Of a stretch of DNA of 64,000 nucleotides, positions 49,385 to 61,476 are shown piece by piece (position 1 is the first letter of the stretch; each line of letters begins with the position of its first letter). The notes beneath the pieces are model-generated. The model searched no databases. It was not told where the DNA came from and saw only the letters and a program-made list of their open reading frames with translations. The position numbers were made by a program, and so were the translations under genes. Source of the stretch: Syngnathus acus (lineage: Eukaryota > Chordata > Actinopteri > Syngnathiformes > Syngnathidae); contig NC_051094.1 in NCBI RefSeq assembly GCF_901709675.1, forward strand, positions 11,714,501 to 11,778,500, written 5' to 3'.

Positions 49385-52277
49385 ACGCATCTCAAACCTC
49401 TATTTCATTGATGTTATTGTTACAATCAGGAGCTACCTTTCTTACCTAAAAATGACTCGCATTTGAAATGAACAGTCTATTTAGAAGGAGCCTGGCCACC
49501 ACACGACTCCTTCTTGTCAGATGTGATTGAAATCATATTGACATAAGAATAAACATGTTTTTTACTAGAAAGGTCACAACCTCTCTGTGCCAAGCTAAAT
49601 TTGTGTTATGTTCTTGGCCTTTACACCCCTGTGGATGTAATACACCATGCCTGTGCATGACATAAAGTGGAGCTGCAGCATCTCGAAGCACACAAAAAGA
49701 AGCCGTCAGCAATCTGCAGAAGTGAGCAGGAACCACTTGGCAGTCAGCCATTACCATTCATTCTCTAGTTTGCAGAGATTATTCTCGGTGCTCTGGGTTT
49801 GGACCTTGCCCTCTCTAACCCACTGTACACGTGTGCTTTATTGTGTCATGTAATTATTTTGTATTGATTGGGAAGGAGTCTTTTTCTAACCATTTAGTAG
49901 GCCATTTACAGCGGACTACTCCTTAATCCCTACAGCTGTCAAAGTTACTGCAGAGAGAAGACCAAACCTGTCCCGTGATAGCTATACAAAGCACAATGCT
50001 TCACTTTCCATCGTTGAGCCCATTCTGCAATGAAACTCTTTTAGAAAGGGATTAGGCTCGGCTATCTCATCTGTCGAGCTGTCACACAGCCGCCTCGCTT
50101 CCGTCCTTAAGGATGAAAAGAGGACTGGCTATGTGTAAATTGTAAGTTGTTGTGTAGGTCAAACAAACTTGGTTGTTTATTTTCTGTCCAAACAATGCCG
50201 TTAACATGTGCATCCATCAACAAATCCCACTGTGAGTTGAATAGCACTAGGTACAGCTGCAGTGAATTCGATCTAGAACTAATCCAAAGATGTAATGCTT
50301 TGACCAATTCATTTTTGGGTGTTTCTATTATCATAATATGTGAAGGATACCAAAATAAACAGTCAATTCTGTATTATCTTTTGGCACCTGCTTTTGGGGA
50401 GTCAGCTGCATTCCCAGGCTATTTCAAAGGTGGAGCTAAAATGGTGTAGTCTGTTAAAGAACACAAAAGAGGCTTCTAAAATCCAGCTCAAGGAGAGGAT
50501 TCAAAACGGTTTGTGGGTTGTTTTTCACACTCCCCACAGTATAAGCACAAGTCCATTTTGGGATTACCGTCCTAAACTGAACCATGGCGAACTGGGCTGA
50601 ACTGCATTGCTTGGTTAAAATTCGGCTAGAAGTAAATGAAAGAGCAGCATAGTGGTAATTGCTAAAAGTAACATGTAAAGTAAATATGTGCTCATGTGAA
50701 TCCAAACTGAGCATTATTACCGCCAAAAGTTATTTTTTCAATCAACAGAATATTTTACTGTAATCCAGAAAATATTTTCTCTAGTCGCATACTACTTTTC
50801 TGATTTGTTCACTGTGTTGGTTGGCTAGTTAGATATCATACTAAAGTCACATTTCAGCAAACCTTGTAGAAATGTACTAGATCCAGACAATAGTGCTGTG
50901 AAAAATCGATTTTACTTTTCACATGCTTTTGCACTCTTGCAATGTGACTCATTAAATCCGGTCGGTGGAACTATGGTTAAAAATGTGTCGTATTGGGAGC
51001 CTACTTGCAAGTTTAGGCCACCTATTGTGCATTGAAACAGGATTACACGATGAACATAACTTTGGCTGTTTGGCCTCTAAATTGCCATTTGACTTCAATG
51101 TCAGCTGATATGTGCTTAACTTACTTACACATCCAACAGCACGCCTCAGGGTGGGTAGCTGTTCGTGGCTGGACTAATGACACCAGCAAGCATACAGTAT
51201 ATGTCAGCAGTAATGATCCATTTATTAGCAGACACAAAAACGTGTGCACACAAAATACTCACACAATCGCTCAAATGATGGTGAATAATTGTTTTGAAAC
51301 AGCTAATTGGACCCTGGGTGTGTGTCACCTCTCATCTCCAAGCACTGTAACATGGAACTATATAAAATATATGATGTGTATTATGGGATTAGTTTTTGCT
51401 ACATGAATGTGGCATCCCATCCCTGGGAAAAAAATTCTCTATGATGATTCTATAATACATCAAAACATCCAAATAAGTCCTTATGGGAAGGGATAAACTT
51501 CCTTTGTGTGGTGCACATATTGGCGAGAGTGCACTCTAGTAGATTGAAGAGTTCACTTTGTCACCATTAAAGGCTGGCCCGTTCAAAATAAAGGCAGTCC
51601 TGCTTCTTCAGCATGTTGTAAGGCATAAGTGGAGTCTTCAGTAAACATGCCCTGTCTGGTTCTTAGTAGTTCATTAAGAGTGCCAAGGTGCAGATGGATA
51701 TACTTGGTGAGTCACCACTTCATTAATCGCCCACACACCAGGTCTGAGACAGCGGTTTGCTCATTACAGAAGAAAGAGCTGTCCATTTCAGAGGAGGCGC
51801 GTGGTTCGTTTTTCGTCTCTTGCGTCGTGGCCTATTTTGTGCTGTTTCACTTGGATTGGCAAACAGAGGCAACCATGTAACCAATTCAGTAGTGTGCTCA
51901 GCCAAAATGCATTACTCTTGCTGGCAGGAAAAAATGTTTGAATCACATTTATGTGAAAACTATTTCGTAGCGGGAGGAATAACAAATGAGGTTGGCTAGG
52001 ACTTTAGTGTTCGTCTCCATCCCTGGTGTTCAATATAAAAGTAAAATGTGTGATGCAACAAATAGATTCATAAAATCCGTGCAGGTTTTATCAATCTTCC
52101 TGGAAATGGAATGTGTTTGTTCAAGCAAAAGTGAGGTATTCTTTCATAATGTTTCTTTAAGGCCTTAATGCCCAATTTTGATTTGCTTCCTATATACCAG
52201 ATTATCTTTTTGGGCGGTAGGATGAGGGGTTGGGGGACTGTCTTTCTCATCTTTTTTGGAAATGAACCACATGTGAT

Positions 52278-52570
52278 GGGCTGGCTTTGTGGAGCACTGG
52301 TTAGCACGTCCGCCTCACAGCTAGGAGGGTGCGGGTGCGATTCCACCTCCGGCCCACTCTGTGTGGAGTTTGCATGTTCTCCCTGTGCCCGCGTGGGTTT
52401 TCACCGGGCATTCCCACATCCCAAAAACATGCTTGGTAGGCCGATTGAGCACTCCAAATTGCCCCTAAGTGCGAGTGCGGATGGTTGTTCGTCTCTGTGT
52501 GCCCTGCGATTGGCTGGCAACCGGTTCAGGGTGTCCCCCGCCTACTGCCCGATGACTGCTGGGATAGGCA
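52278..52570 (+). mobile_element. tRNA-derived SINE, nearly full length
   Basis: The head has a pol III A-box-like GGTTAGCACGTCCGCCTCA and a B-box-like GGGTGCGATTCC. The body follows with GTGTGGAGTTTGCATGTTCT, GTGGGTTTTCACCGGGCA, ACATGCTTGGTAGGCCGATT, GATTGGCTGGCAACCGGTTC and GCTGGGATAGGC. The tail is cut before the usual simple repeat. A 144-codon ORF across it is an artefact. Confidence 0.
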
Positions 52571-55500
52571 AAACAATTCAACTTCCAAAAAGCCTCTCGT
52601 GACGTCATTGTGTTTCCATATCTCGGTGACTTATGAATGAAAACAGACACGACAGGAATGATACTTTAGCTACACGGAGGCTGCTCGTTTCTTGCTCTTT
52701 TGTCAGCCATAAATTTTCAAGTGGGCCTTAGTAGAGATTCTCACATTTTGAGGCTGATTGCTCCCTGTTATTTTGACATTACAAGCAATGTCTGTCCAAT
52801 GATTTCCAATGGACAAACTGTGATCGTTAACCTCAAGTGACTCCCACTTGAGGGGGCGCATTGCAAGAAATATTCAATTGTTTGTTGTCGGTGTTCGTGC
52901 AACAAATGTTCTCAGGACCATGTGCTAAGCGCATGCAACAGAGGAGAGACAGATTGAGGTTTGCATGTGACCCTAGGAGTTCGTGTGTTTTAGCTTTATT
53001 AAAGTTTATGAGAGAATATCCTGCTCTCAGAGGTAGAGGTTAATCCTCGGGGGGGGGATTACATTACTGCTACCAGTGTTTCGAGAGCCAGTGTCTAAGT
53101 GATTCTATTTTTTTAGAATCATTTTTGATAATATTTAAAAAAAAATTTTTTTTTTTAAATAGACTAAACACACTTTCACAATAATGATACCATTGTAGTA
53201 GACGACAGTAATATACAGATTTATGCGACTTTATGGAATGTTCTTGTAGAATTTAGTAATGAGGGCTATGAATTTGCAGGTACATTTCAACGAATTAGAA
53301 CGTCATAGAATATGGGACTTCTCTCATTTTAGTTGTTCAATTCAAAAAGTGAACTCCATATAGATTAAAAAACACTTCAGGACAAAAAAACTGTGATCTC
53401 ATATTACAGCTCATGTATACAAATAAAATTTGCTTAGACGGTGAATTCTGTTTTTGCATTTGCTATGATATATAATCATCAAAATTATGATGATAAAATC
53501 ATGAAATATTTCAGTATTTTACTGTAAGCAGTAAATAATTATAATACATGATCTTTTGAAATGAAGTACTAAAATAAACTGCAAATATTTTTTAGAAGAC
53601 CAATTACGCCCTAATTTCTGATGGAGCAACAAAAAAATGTTCCTACTTAATATTTATGCCCTATTCGAGGAACATTGGAAGTCGGCTTTAGCCCACTCTG
53701 ATTGTCCCACTTGCCAAGCGGCAAACAACAAAAGAGCTTATTCCGATAAATTGCTAATTGTTCTGGTTTATCACTGCGCACTTTTAACTCCAGCAAACCT
53801 TAATTATATTTTTTTAATTCATATAAACAAAACCTGATCTTTAAATTATTTCATCCAATTCACCAAATAATTGCATGCAAGCAGATAACAGCATATCTTC
53901 ATGCATTCAGTACAAATCATGTATTACGTGAAGTTAATTTGTTGAGAAATGTACTGAAATGTTATTTGGGGGGGAAAGAAGAAACAAAATAAAGGGCTAA
54001 TCCCCAAAGAAAGATGCTGAGAAACTATTTACACACAAACAGACAGCACAAAACAGATTTAATCTGCCACAAAGACAAACAGCATGGTCAATACTAGTCT
54101 CGCATTCTTGACTGAAGCACTTGTGCTTGGTGGCTCTGACATGCAATCCTATTTCTTTCCACTCTTGTCATTCATAGTCTACTTCATAGTCCACCAGATT
54201 TAAAACAGCAACAACAACTCTGTTTAGCACACACACCGCACACTCGGTGAAACCAGAGATGCCATCCTTGGCAGCCCTCTCGTACAGCCTGCTGCTTGTT
54301 GAACAACATTTACCAGCTCTGACATGTAATCAGAGCTTGTGTACACCTCAATGGGCCAAAAGAGGCGACGAGGAGCTGGAGCCTGACTGACAGTGTACTC
54401 CTGCCAGATGAGATGTGACGCTTTGTACATATTTGCTCTTACAACATACTACGTACAGTAAACACAGAAGCGCACTCTTGTATTGGTCGTCTTTGTGAAA
54501 GTCACAACCAAAACATAACTAAGAATTCGTTATCGGAACAATGCCAATAACGCGAGCCTCATTACCATCCACAATGACATGGATGCAAGTTGAGGAGCAA
54601 TTTCTTTATGCAACAGCATTCAGAGAGTGTAGAGGTGCCAAGGCTGGAATGTTTTTCATCTGTGAAATCAATGTGCTACCATCTGGAATCTTAATTAGGG
54701 GCCTTATACATAGGACCGTTTATAACTAAAAATAAAAATAACCAAGATAACGAGCTTGATATGGCTTCTCAAACATGTACTGTGACCAGCGGGGTGAACA
54801 TAAGATAAGACAACTCTCTTACTGAATAGTTGCCAAGAAAAAAAAATACATCTGGCATGGAATTGTTTGTGAAACTTTGCCAGCATGCTGTAATTTTCGA
54901 GAGAGAGCGAGAGCGAGAGAGATTCCACTCCATTGTCTATGCCTCTGTCAGTGGCAGCAAAGTCACAGTATCATCTATGTGGCTGATGTTAAATTGTCCC
55001 GACATTCCAGACACTCGTCATTAGTCTATCATTTTGTGATCCGACTCAACCCTTCAACTCTCTCCAGATCAGCACTCCATCTCTTGCAGGGACTGGTGGG
55101 AGACTGCCACTAGATCACTTTGCTCAATATGTAAATGAAAGCCGTTAAAGCTCTCTTGCTTTAATTATTCTTCAAATTTCATGTCTGACTGCTTCCGATT
55201 ATGGATCAATGTCTCATTTCTGTACCGCTGGTTATGTGAAGGCAGTTTTTCTTTTTTTTTCTCCCACACATTTTCATCACAAAATGGTGCATACATATAA
55301 GTTTGCCACTGCAATTTCATGTTCATTAACATTTCTTAGCTGCTCATCAATTAGAGATCTGTCAGCTCAAAAGCTTATGATGTGCACCCTGCTATATACA
55401 CAACTACAAAAATGCCGAAAATTACATTTTTCTTTTGTTATTGTACTGAGTGTGTGATTGTACTGCAGTGATGGATGGTATGCGTCTAAAATAAAGAGCG

Positions 55501-56639
55501 TTATTTTTTCATTTTTAGCATTAAATAATCAAATTAATTATTTTTCATACACGATATCACCAATACCGTCACTGCTCGAAATGTGGTAGGTTACTTTAAT
55601 TATTGACTCAAAGCTGTTTGCATCAGACATCTGCAGTAGAGAGCAATAATCATGCTGTTTAATCAGCATCTTGGCAACAATCCAGCTTGGATAAGGGCGA
55701 CAACTGGAAGATATTTTTAACACTCAAAGAAGACTGAAAAGGAAGAGGATGGTGAACAATGAGCAAGGAAATATCGATAAAAATGTTTTAACCTCATTGA
55801 GATCAACTGGACTTTGTACCATCATCTGGCGGTTCTGACTGAATCTCTGTTCTAAAAGAAAATTGGCAGTGATGCTGGCGGCTGCTTTGCTAAGGACCCG
55901 ACTGCTTCGTGCCACTTTGGTACCAATTATTGGCATAGGGTTGTCAGGAACTCTCTCCCTGTGTGGGTTAAGGATCCCTGATTTGTGGCATGACGGGAGC
56001 CCTGTACCACCATGGCCACCCTTCTCACTATGTCGCACAGCCAATGCATCAGTGGCTATGCCATAGAGTTTTTTTTCCAACTCATTGAATCAATAATGGG
56101 CTGGGAAAGCACAAAAATTGTGGAGTGGAGTTCAATCCACTTCAGCCACTAAAAAGATGTAAAACCACCCCTGGCGCCAGTTGTTCATGTTAACTGTTTC
56201 TTTTCAAACTCTGACCAAAACATTTCCTCTTCCAAGTCAGAATCACTCCTCTGCTTGGTCCATCCCAATTCTTCCCATTCAGCTTGATGATGTCACCACG
56301 TTCATAAAAAGTGGGTAGTTTGAGGATGGGATTCAAATCACTCCTGAGTTATTATGCCAAGTTATTCTTACTGCTGACAACAGTTATAGGTCCAGAAGAA
56401 TAAAATGGAAACTAAGGACTATTTAAAACTGGTCATCTGGATAATGGGATTCAGCTCTGAATTTAGGAATCCAAAACATTTGATAAATTGTATTTTACAG
56501 AAAATTGATGAGTGGCTGCCAGCTTTGTGCGATTATACACAGAAAAAAAGCTTGACAAACAGGCAAAACCACAATGTACAAGTAATTTAGGGGAAAAAAA
56601 CTATTACCTAAAAAAGGGACCCAATTCATTATGAAGTGA

Positions 56640-56760
56640 AATGTGTTGCTTTTTCTTTCCTCACTTCTTTAACCAAGCAAAAAAATATACTTTATCAGAA
56701 TACTCGATTATTCGAGTGAATTTTCAGTAGAAATACCCAAAAAATCTTTTATTGTTGCAG
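56640..56760. mobile_element. hAT-type internal fragment
   Basis: TTGCTTTTTCTTTCCTCACT and ATACTCGATTATTCGAGTGA resemble the internal region of the same fish hAT family as 41911. No ends. Confidence 0.
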
Positions 56761-56899
56761 CAGATGTCGAATGAGTATTTTTGAGAATGGGTCAGGATGC
56801 TCAGTCAGTGAGCTCAGTCTGTTGTATTCTCAGGTATGTGTCAAATGAACAAAAGCACTACCTACTATTTTTTTTGTAATGAAATAGTTAAAAAGGAGC

Positions 56900-57445
56900 C
56901 AGGTAGGTCTTGAATCTTCATGCTTCACTTCCTCAAGTCCCATTTGATTCACAGGCAATTAAGCCCGAGGTGGAATTAAGTTAGTCATGCCCACACAGCC
57001 TTTGCATGACTCACCTGTCATAGTCATTACCTTAATGCTGCCATTGTTAACTCTGGCATATTGTACATAAAAGCTTTGTTGGTGGTCAACCTGAATTGTT
57101 GAATTTTGATAAACAAATCCTGCATTCTTCTACAAGTAGACCAAGACTGCTTTTCCCTTGTAGATCTTCTCTGTGAATTGTCCAGCCATTTTGTGTCACA
57201 CACACATCGCGCTTATCCTCCCACAGGATGGCAAAGCTTATACCTTCCAAAACGTTACCGATGATCTCATCATCTCGGACCTTGCAGTCTTTACCAATGT
57301 CAACTGTGGTAGGGCCAAAAGCACCAAGGTTTTATAAATCCTTAAAGACATCTAACAGCATCATGGAGGCACGGAAAGAGTCATAGCATGTGCAGGTGCA
57401 AGGACAACAATTCCCACGGGCAAACAATGTCATCCTCAACCCAAC
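56900..57445 (-). pseudogene. Possible decayed piggyBac-like transposase
   Basis: Minus-strand fragments occur in piggyBac order: YDSFRASMMLLDV (about 57400, like the DNF.TS.LL.. motif), KTARSEMMRSSVTFWKV (about 57280), AILWEDKRDV (about 57220, like the KW.DKR.V motif) and DYDR..MQRLCGHD (about 57000, like DYN..MGGVD..D). The fragments need frameshifts and contain stops. The match is by eye only. A 118-codon minus ORF at 55724-56080 lies downstream and is unassigned. Confidence 0.
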
Positions 57446-57489
57446 TAGGGCGATCTGACCAGTGGAGGAAAATGATTTTTCTTTTGACA

Positions 57490-57556
57490 TGCACAAGCAC
57501 ACGCACACATGCAGTCACCCAAGCACACGCGCGCACGCGCACACACACGCACACAG
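57490..57556. repeat. (CA)n-rich imperfect microsatellite
   Basis: CACACG/CACGCG alternating tract, imperfect. Confidence 0.
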
Positions 57557-57564
57557 CTCAGTGT

Positions 57565-57583
57565 CTGCTGCCCCCTAGTGTGT
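57565..57583 (-). promoter_or_regulatory. CTCF-like motif
   Basis: On the minus strand ACACACTAGGGGGCAGCAGA contains the strong core ACTAGGGGGCAGC. It faces the plus-oriented site at 11312, with the TMEM132 5' exons between. Motif only. Confidence 0.
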
Positions 57584-60500
57584 GCATGGATGAGAGCTCA
57601 GCATCTCTGCTTGTTGCTCAAATAGTGAGTGGTCAAAGCCTATTAGCCAGCTATGGGCAGAAAATTGGGTGTAACTGTGGGAACAACTAGCAATTTATTT
57701 CATTGCCTTGTGCGATTTAGATAGTTTCCCTTTAAATGAGACAAATATTGAGTGCAGCGGACTGGGAAGTAGTGTCTGCCGCAGGTCTGAGGTCACCAGC
57801 GATAATAACTACCCTCATTAGGGATCCATTACACCATTGGGGCCTTTACTTCCACTGATGGACCCTAATGGTGCACTGTGGAAAAGCATTTAGTTTTGAT
57901 TAGGGAGTTGTTGGCATGGTGCATTTCATTAAGCCCAAAATGAGATTTTGCATTCAGGGAATTGGTATGCTATATTGTTTAAGATGGGCTAATACATTGG
58001 CTGTGGCCTGTTTTCCTTGGGGAATAAATCATTTACTTCTTCAAGGACAGTCTTCTCATAGGTGTAACAAGTACAGCATGCTATATGAACATTTTATTTT
58101 TGTCCAATGCTAAATGGAAATTATTTGTAATTTTTCCTCTTAGGAGTTTACAGATGTAATGATGTTACTTTGGAGTCATACAATTAATTTCACTTTCACT
58201 TCAACATAAAAACTATGCTGTGAAAAAAATAGATAATAAAATATTACACTGTTTTTACAACCCATATACTGTACCAACAAAACTTTATGGAAAGCACATC
58301 ATATTTTAAACGTTTTGTGGCCAAGATAAATGTAATTGTTAGTCTTTCTTTACTTTTTAGTCCCTGAACTCTAATATAAGCGCTAGAAAAAGGATGTCTC
58401 TTTGTAATTTCCTTTTATTTGACATTTATATTTGACAACCTCCCTATTAAACAAAGTCAACTCTTCTGCTAGTTTTTCTTCAGTAAATGTAATACATTTG
58501 TTCCAAGTATGCATTGAAGTAGATGTACGTATTTAAATACACATGACGCCTATGGTACCTTCACAAAGGGAAATACCAAAAGCATGTATCCTTTCAAAGC
58601 AGACCAGTTACTCATAACAGTCTGGTGTCATATCGCCTCTTTACTTGAGCCAGTTTAGAGGGCTGTAAATGAATGCCAGTTGCCTTGTCATAAATCAATG
58701 TTATTGGTTTAGTATGTTGGTGGAAATGGCAGCACTATGAGGGATGAATGCTTGATTTTTATCTTCAGCCACTCAGCGTAGCCTTCATGTGGAAAATGCA
58801 TCATCATGGTCAAATATAGCAATCCTCTTTGTAATTCTAACACGCACATGCATTTTCATGCCCCAGGAAACCAACGCATTCAGAGGCCATCAAATGTAAA
58901 CTCAAAAACTATCAACAAGATGATGATAAATGTTGATGCTGACATCTCTCAGTGAGTGCTTCTGAAGATTCTTTGTATGTCAAGTGGGTGAGATAGAGAT
59001 GACCCACTCTACAGGAAATCATTGCGTCTGCACAAATACAAGTCTTTCTTTGTGGTGGTACATTTAAATAAAGCCAATATGGTGAAAGAAGCTGCTTGTA
59101 ATGTCACCCTGGGACAAAGGCCATGTCTCCACTTTCTGTCTCATATGATAAAAATGCAAGATTAACTTTAGTTTTGCTTTACACACGAGTTTAAAAAGGT
59201 CATGTTTACCATGGCTGGTCTTTTTTCAAACCTCATCGGTATCCACCAAGTGTCTACATCAGCAAGGACCTCCAAAGCCACAAATGCCGGGGCACCTGCA
59301 TTCATCACAAGCATTCTCATTCCTGTCTTGCCTTTATTTTACAATGTTTCAAGGGAAGTTTACGCTTTCGTTTCCTGCTTTCACTATAATTGTTTTTTTC
59401 TGGAAAGGTTGAATCAAAAAGGTCCTTTGGGAACATGCGTCTGCAGGTGCTTATCCACCTCCATTCCACAGCTGTGAAAGCCAGAATTTTCTAGCCTCTG
59501 GCTCTTTTCTGCCTCCCCAGGTGCATTTCACAGAAACACTTTGCTTGAATGGAACCTGTTTAGAATATTCGAAAACTACAACACTGGAACATCCATTCGC
59601 AACATACCTGGAAAGTTTCAATTTGGATCGCAGCATTCTAAAATGTTACTTGTAACAGTGGGGGAATCAATCAAATCTTTGAATAATACCAGCAACAAAA
59701 ATATTTAAAGGCTTTGCAATTATTTTCACCACACTCGTCTTAAGTCCTAAACAATGTGAGGCCGACATGAAAAATGATAAACTGTGAGCAGTCGGGGCTG
59801 GAGCTGTCTTGTGCTGCTGACCTGTGACAGCGGTGCTCGCAGGCCTCGACTCCCAATTGAAATGAGAAACCCTTACAAATCTTCATAGCCCTCAAGAACA
59901 GTCAGGACTCTAAAGACACTGATAATCTTAAGACTCCATAATTACAAAAAAAGAAGACTCATGATCACTTAAGAATCTATCCAGGTGTTGTATTTAATCT
60001 AGAATGTCACCCTTGTGTTTTTCTTTCTTTGTTCCTATCTTTCTTTCAACATCATGGAAGTGTAATTATTGTGTCAGGCAATGTAAATCCTTGGTTGGAA
60101 TTGGGGTGGGGCTAGATAAACAGAATTGCTTCAACCTGCTTCCCTTTTCGACAAATCAGGTGGAAACAGTACATGAAATGAAGTTGTAATGAATGGTGAT
60201 TGTGTACTTGCCGAAATAAACCAATCAATCAATAAAAAACATATATACTTCATTACTATGTTGTGTTGATTATATTATATTTTATTCAGGCTGAAGTTTA
60301 TATTACCAATAGTAGTTGCCCACACCATTTTGGTATGTTGGTGGAGTGAAATGTAAAGCAACCCGGTGGTTGCATATCCGGGAGCCTGGCCCTAAAAATG
60401 CTTCTTTGTGTCTTACTGAAAATTTTTGTGGTGTTTTCAAATTTAAGATGCCCACTCATGCATGTGAGCAGCTGTGTACTTGCTATTGTAAATCCATGCA

Positions 60501-61386
60501 TTGCTTTGTTTGTGTCAGTGTGTGTGTATATGCAGTGTTTTCTTGTTTTATTCTACTGGCTGTTTTTTGCCGGTTCCAGTTGACAGTGCATGTCAACAGT
60601 AACGTTTCAAGCACCACTGAATTCATAAGTTTTTTCTTCCACAAGTCATTTGGATTTTACTTGTGAACACCCCACTCGTGTCCTCACACACTGCTTTGCA
60701 CATTGTCTCCTTTGGTTTTTCTACATTGTCATCTTCATCTGCCATTTCTGTTTTCATGTTTTTCTGAATCCACACAGTTGCGCGCTTCCTGCTGAGACTT
60801 GTTTAAGGCACCCCGCGGTATTTACACATAGTCTTATAAATTATTGATCCATACCAAGTAGGACCTTACTTGACCTTCAAATGTTTCACCAAAGTTCATT
60901 TTGATGCAATAATACCCCCCACCAGTTGAGAAAAGAAATCTTTGTTTTACTTTGTTCGTGAGACAAAAGATCTGTGTGTAACCCTGTCTTATTTTCTAAA
61001 CCCAATTCAATGCATAGGGCAGATGGTTCTGGTCTCTTTGGTTGGGTTTAAACAAGTTGTGTCACAATGGCACAATGACTTTGATCATTGAGACAAAAGA
61101 AGCTCTTTCAATTATTGCTTCCACTGGCGGAATCGTATCAATGGGAACCTTTCCAATAACTCTTTGGTGTGACTGTTTATTCTTTTGGGCACTTGAATCT
61201 ACTTTTCTTTAGTTTGGAATTCAGAAGGGCTTTTACAAGGTTAATATGGATTTGAATCATCTCCTTCCTGGTCATTAGACTTTGCTAAAGAGTGACTACT
61301 GAAGGTGAACAATCAAATGAAATGAAATGCTAGAGAGGCTTAACTGGTGCTAAACAGAATTCTGACAGCCCTATAGCTATCCCGGT

Positions 61387-61476
61387 GCCGTCCGTCCGTC
61401 CGTCCGTCCATCCATGCATTCATCCATCCATCCATCCATCCATCCATCCATCCATGCATCCATCCATCCATCCATC
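61387..61476. repeat. (CCGT/CCAT)n microsatellite
   Basis: About 22 tetranucleotide units, CCGT first then CCAT with GCAT interruptions. The antisense ORF rich in MDGW is a translation of this repeat. Confidence 0.

Noticed and set aside
52168-52602. 144-codon plus-strand ORF
   Set aside because: Runs through the tRNA-derived SINE; the reading frame is incidental.
54224-54430. 68-codon minus ORF with coding-like composition
   Set aside because: No domain, no splice support; possibly a transposon scrap but not assignable.
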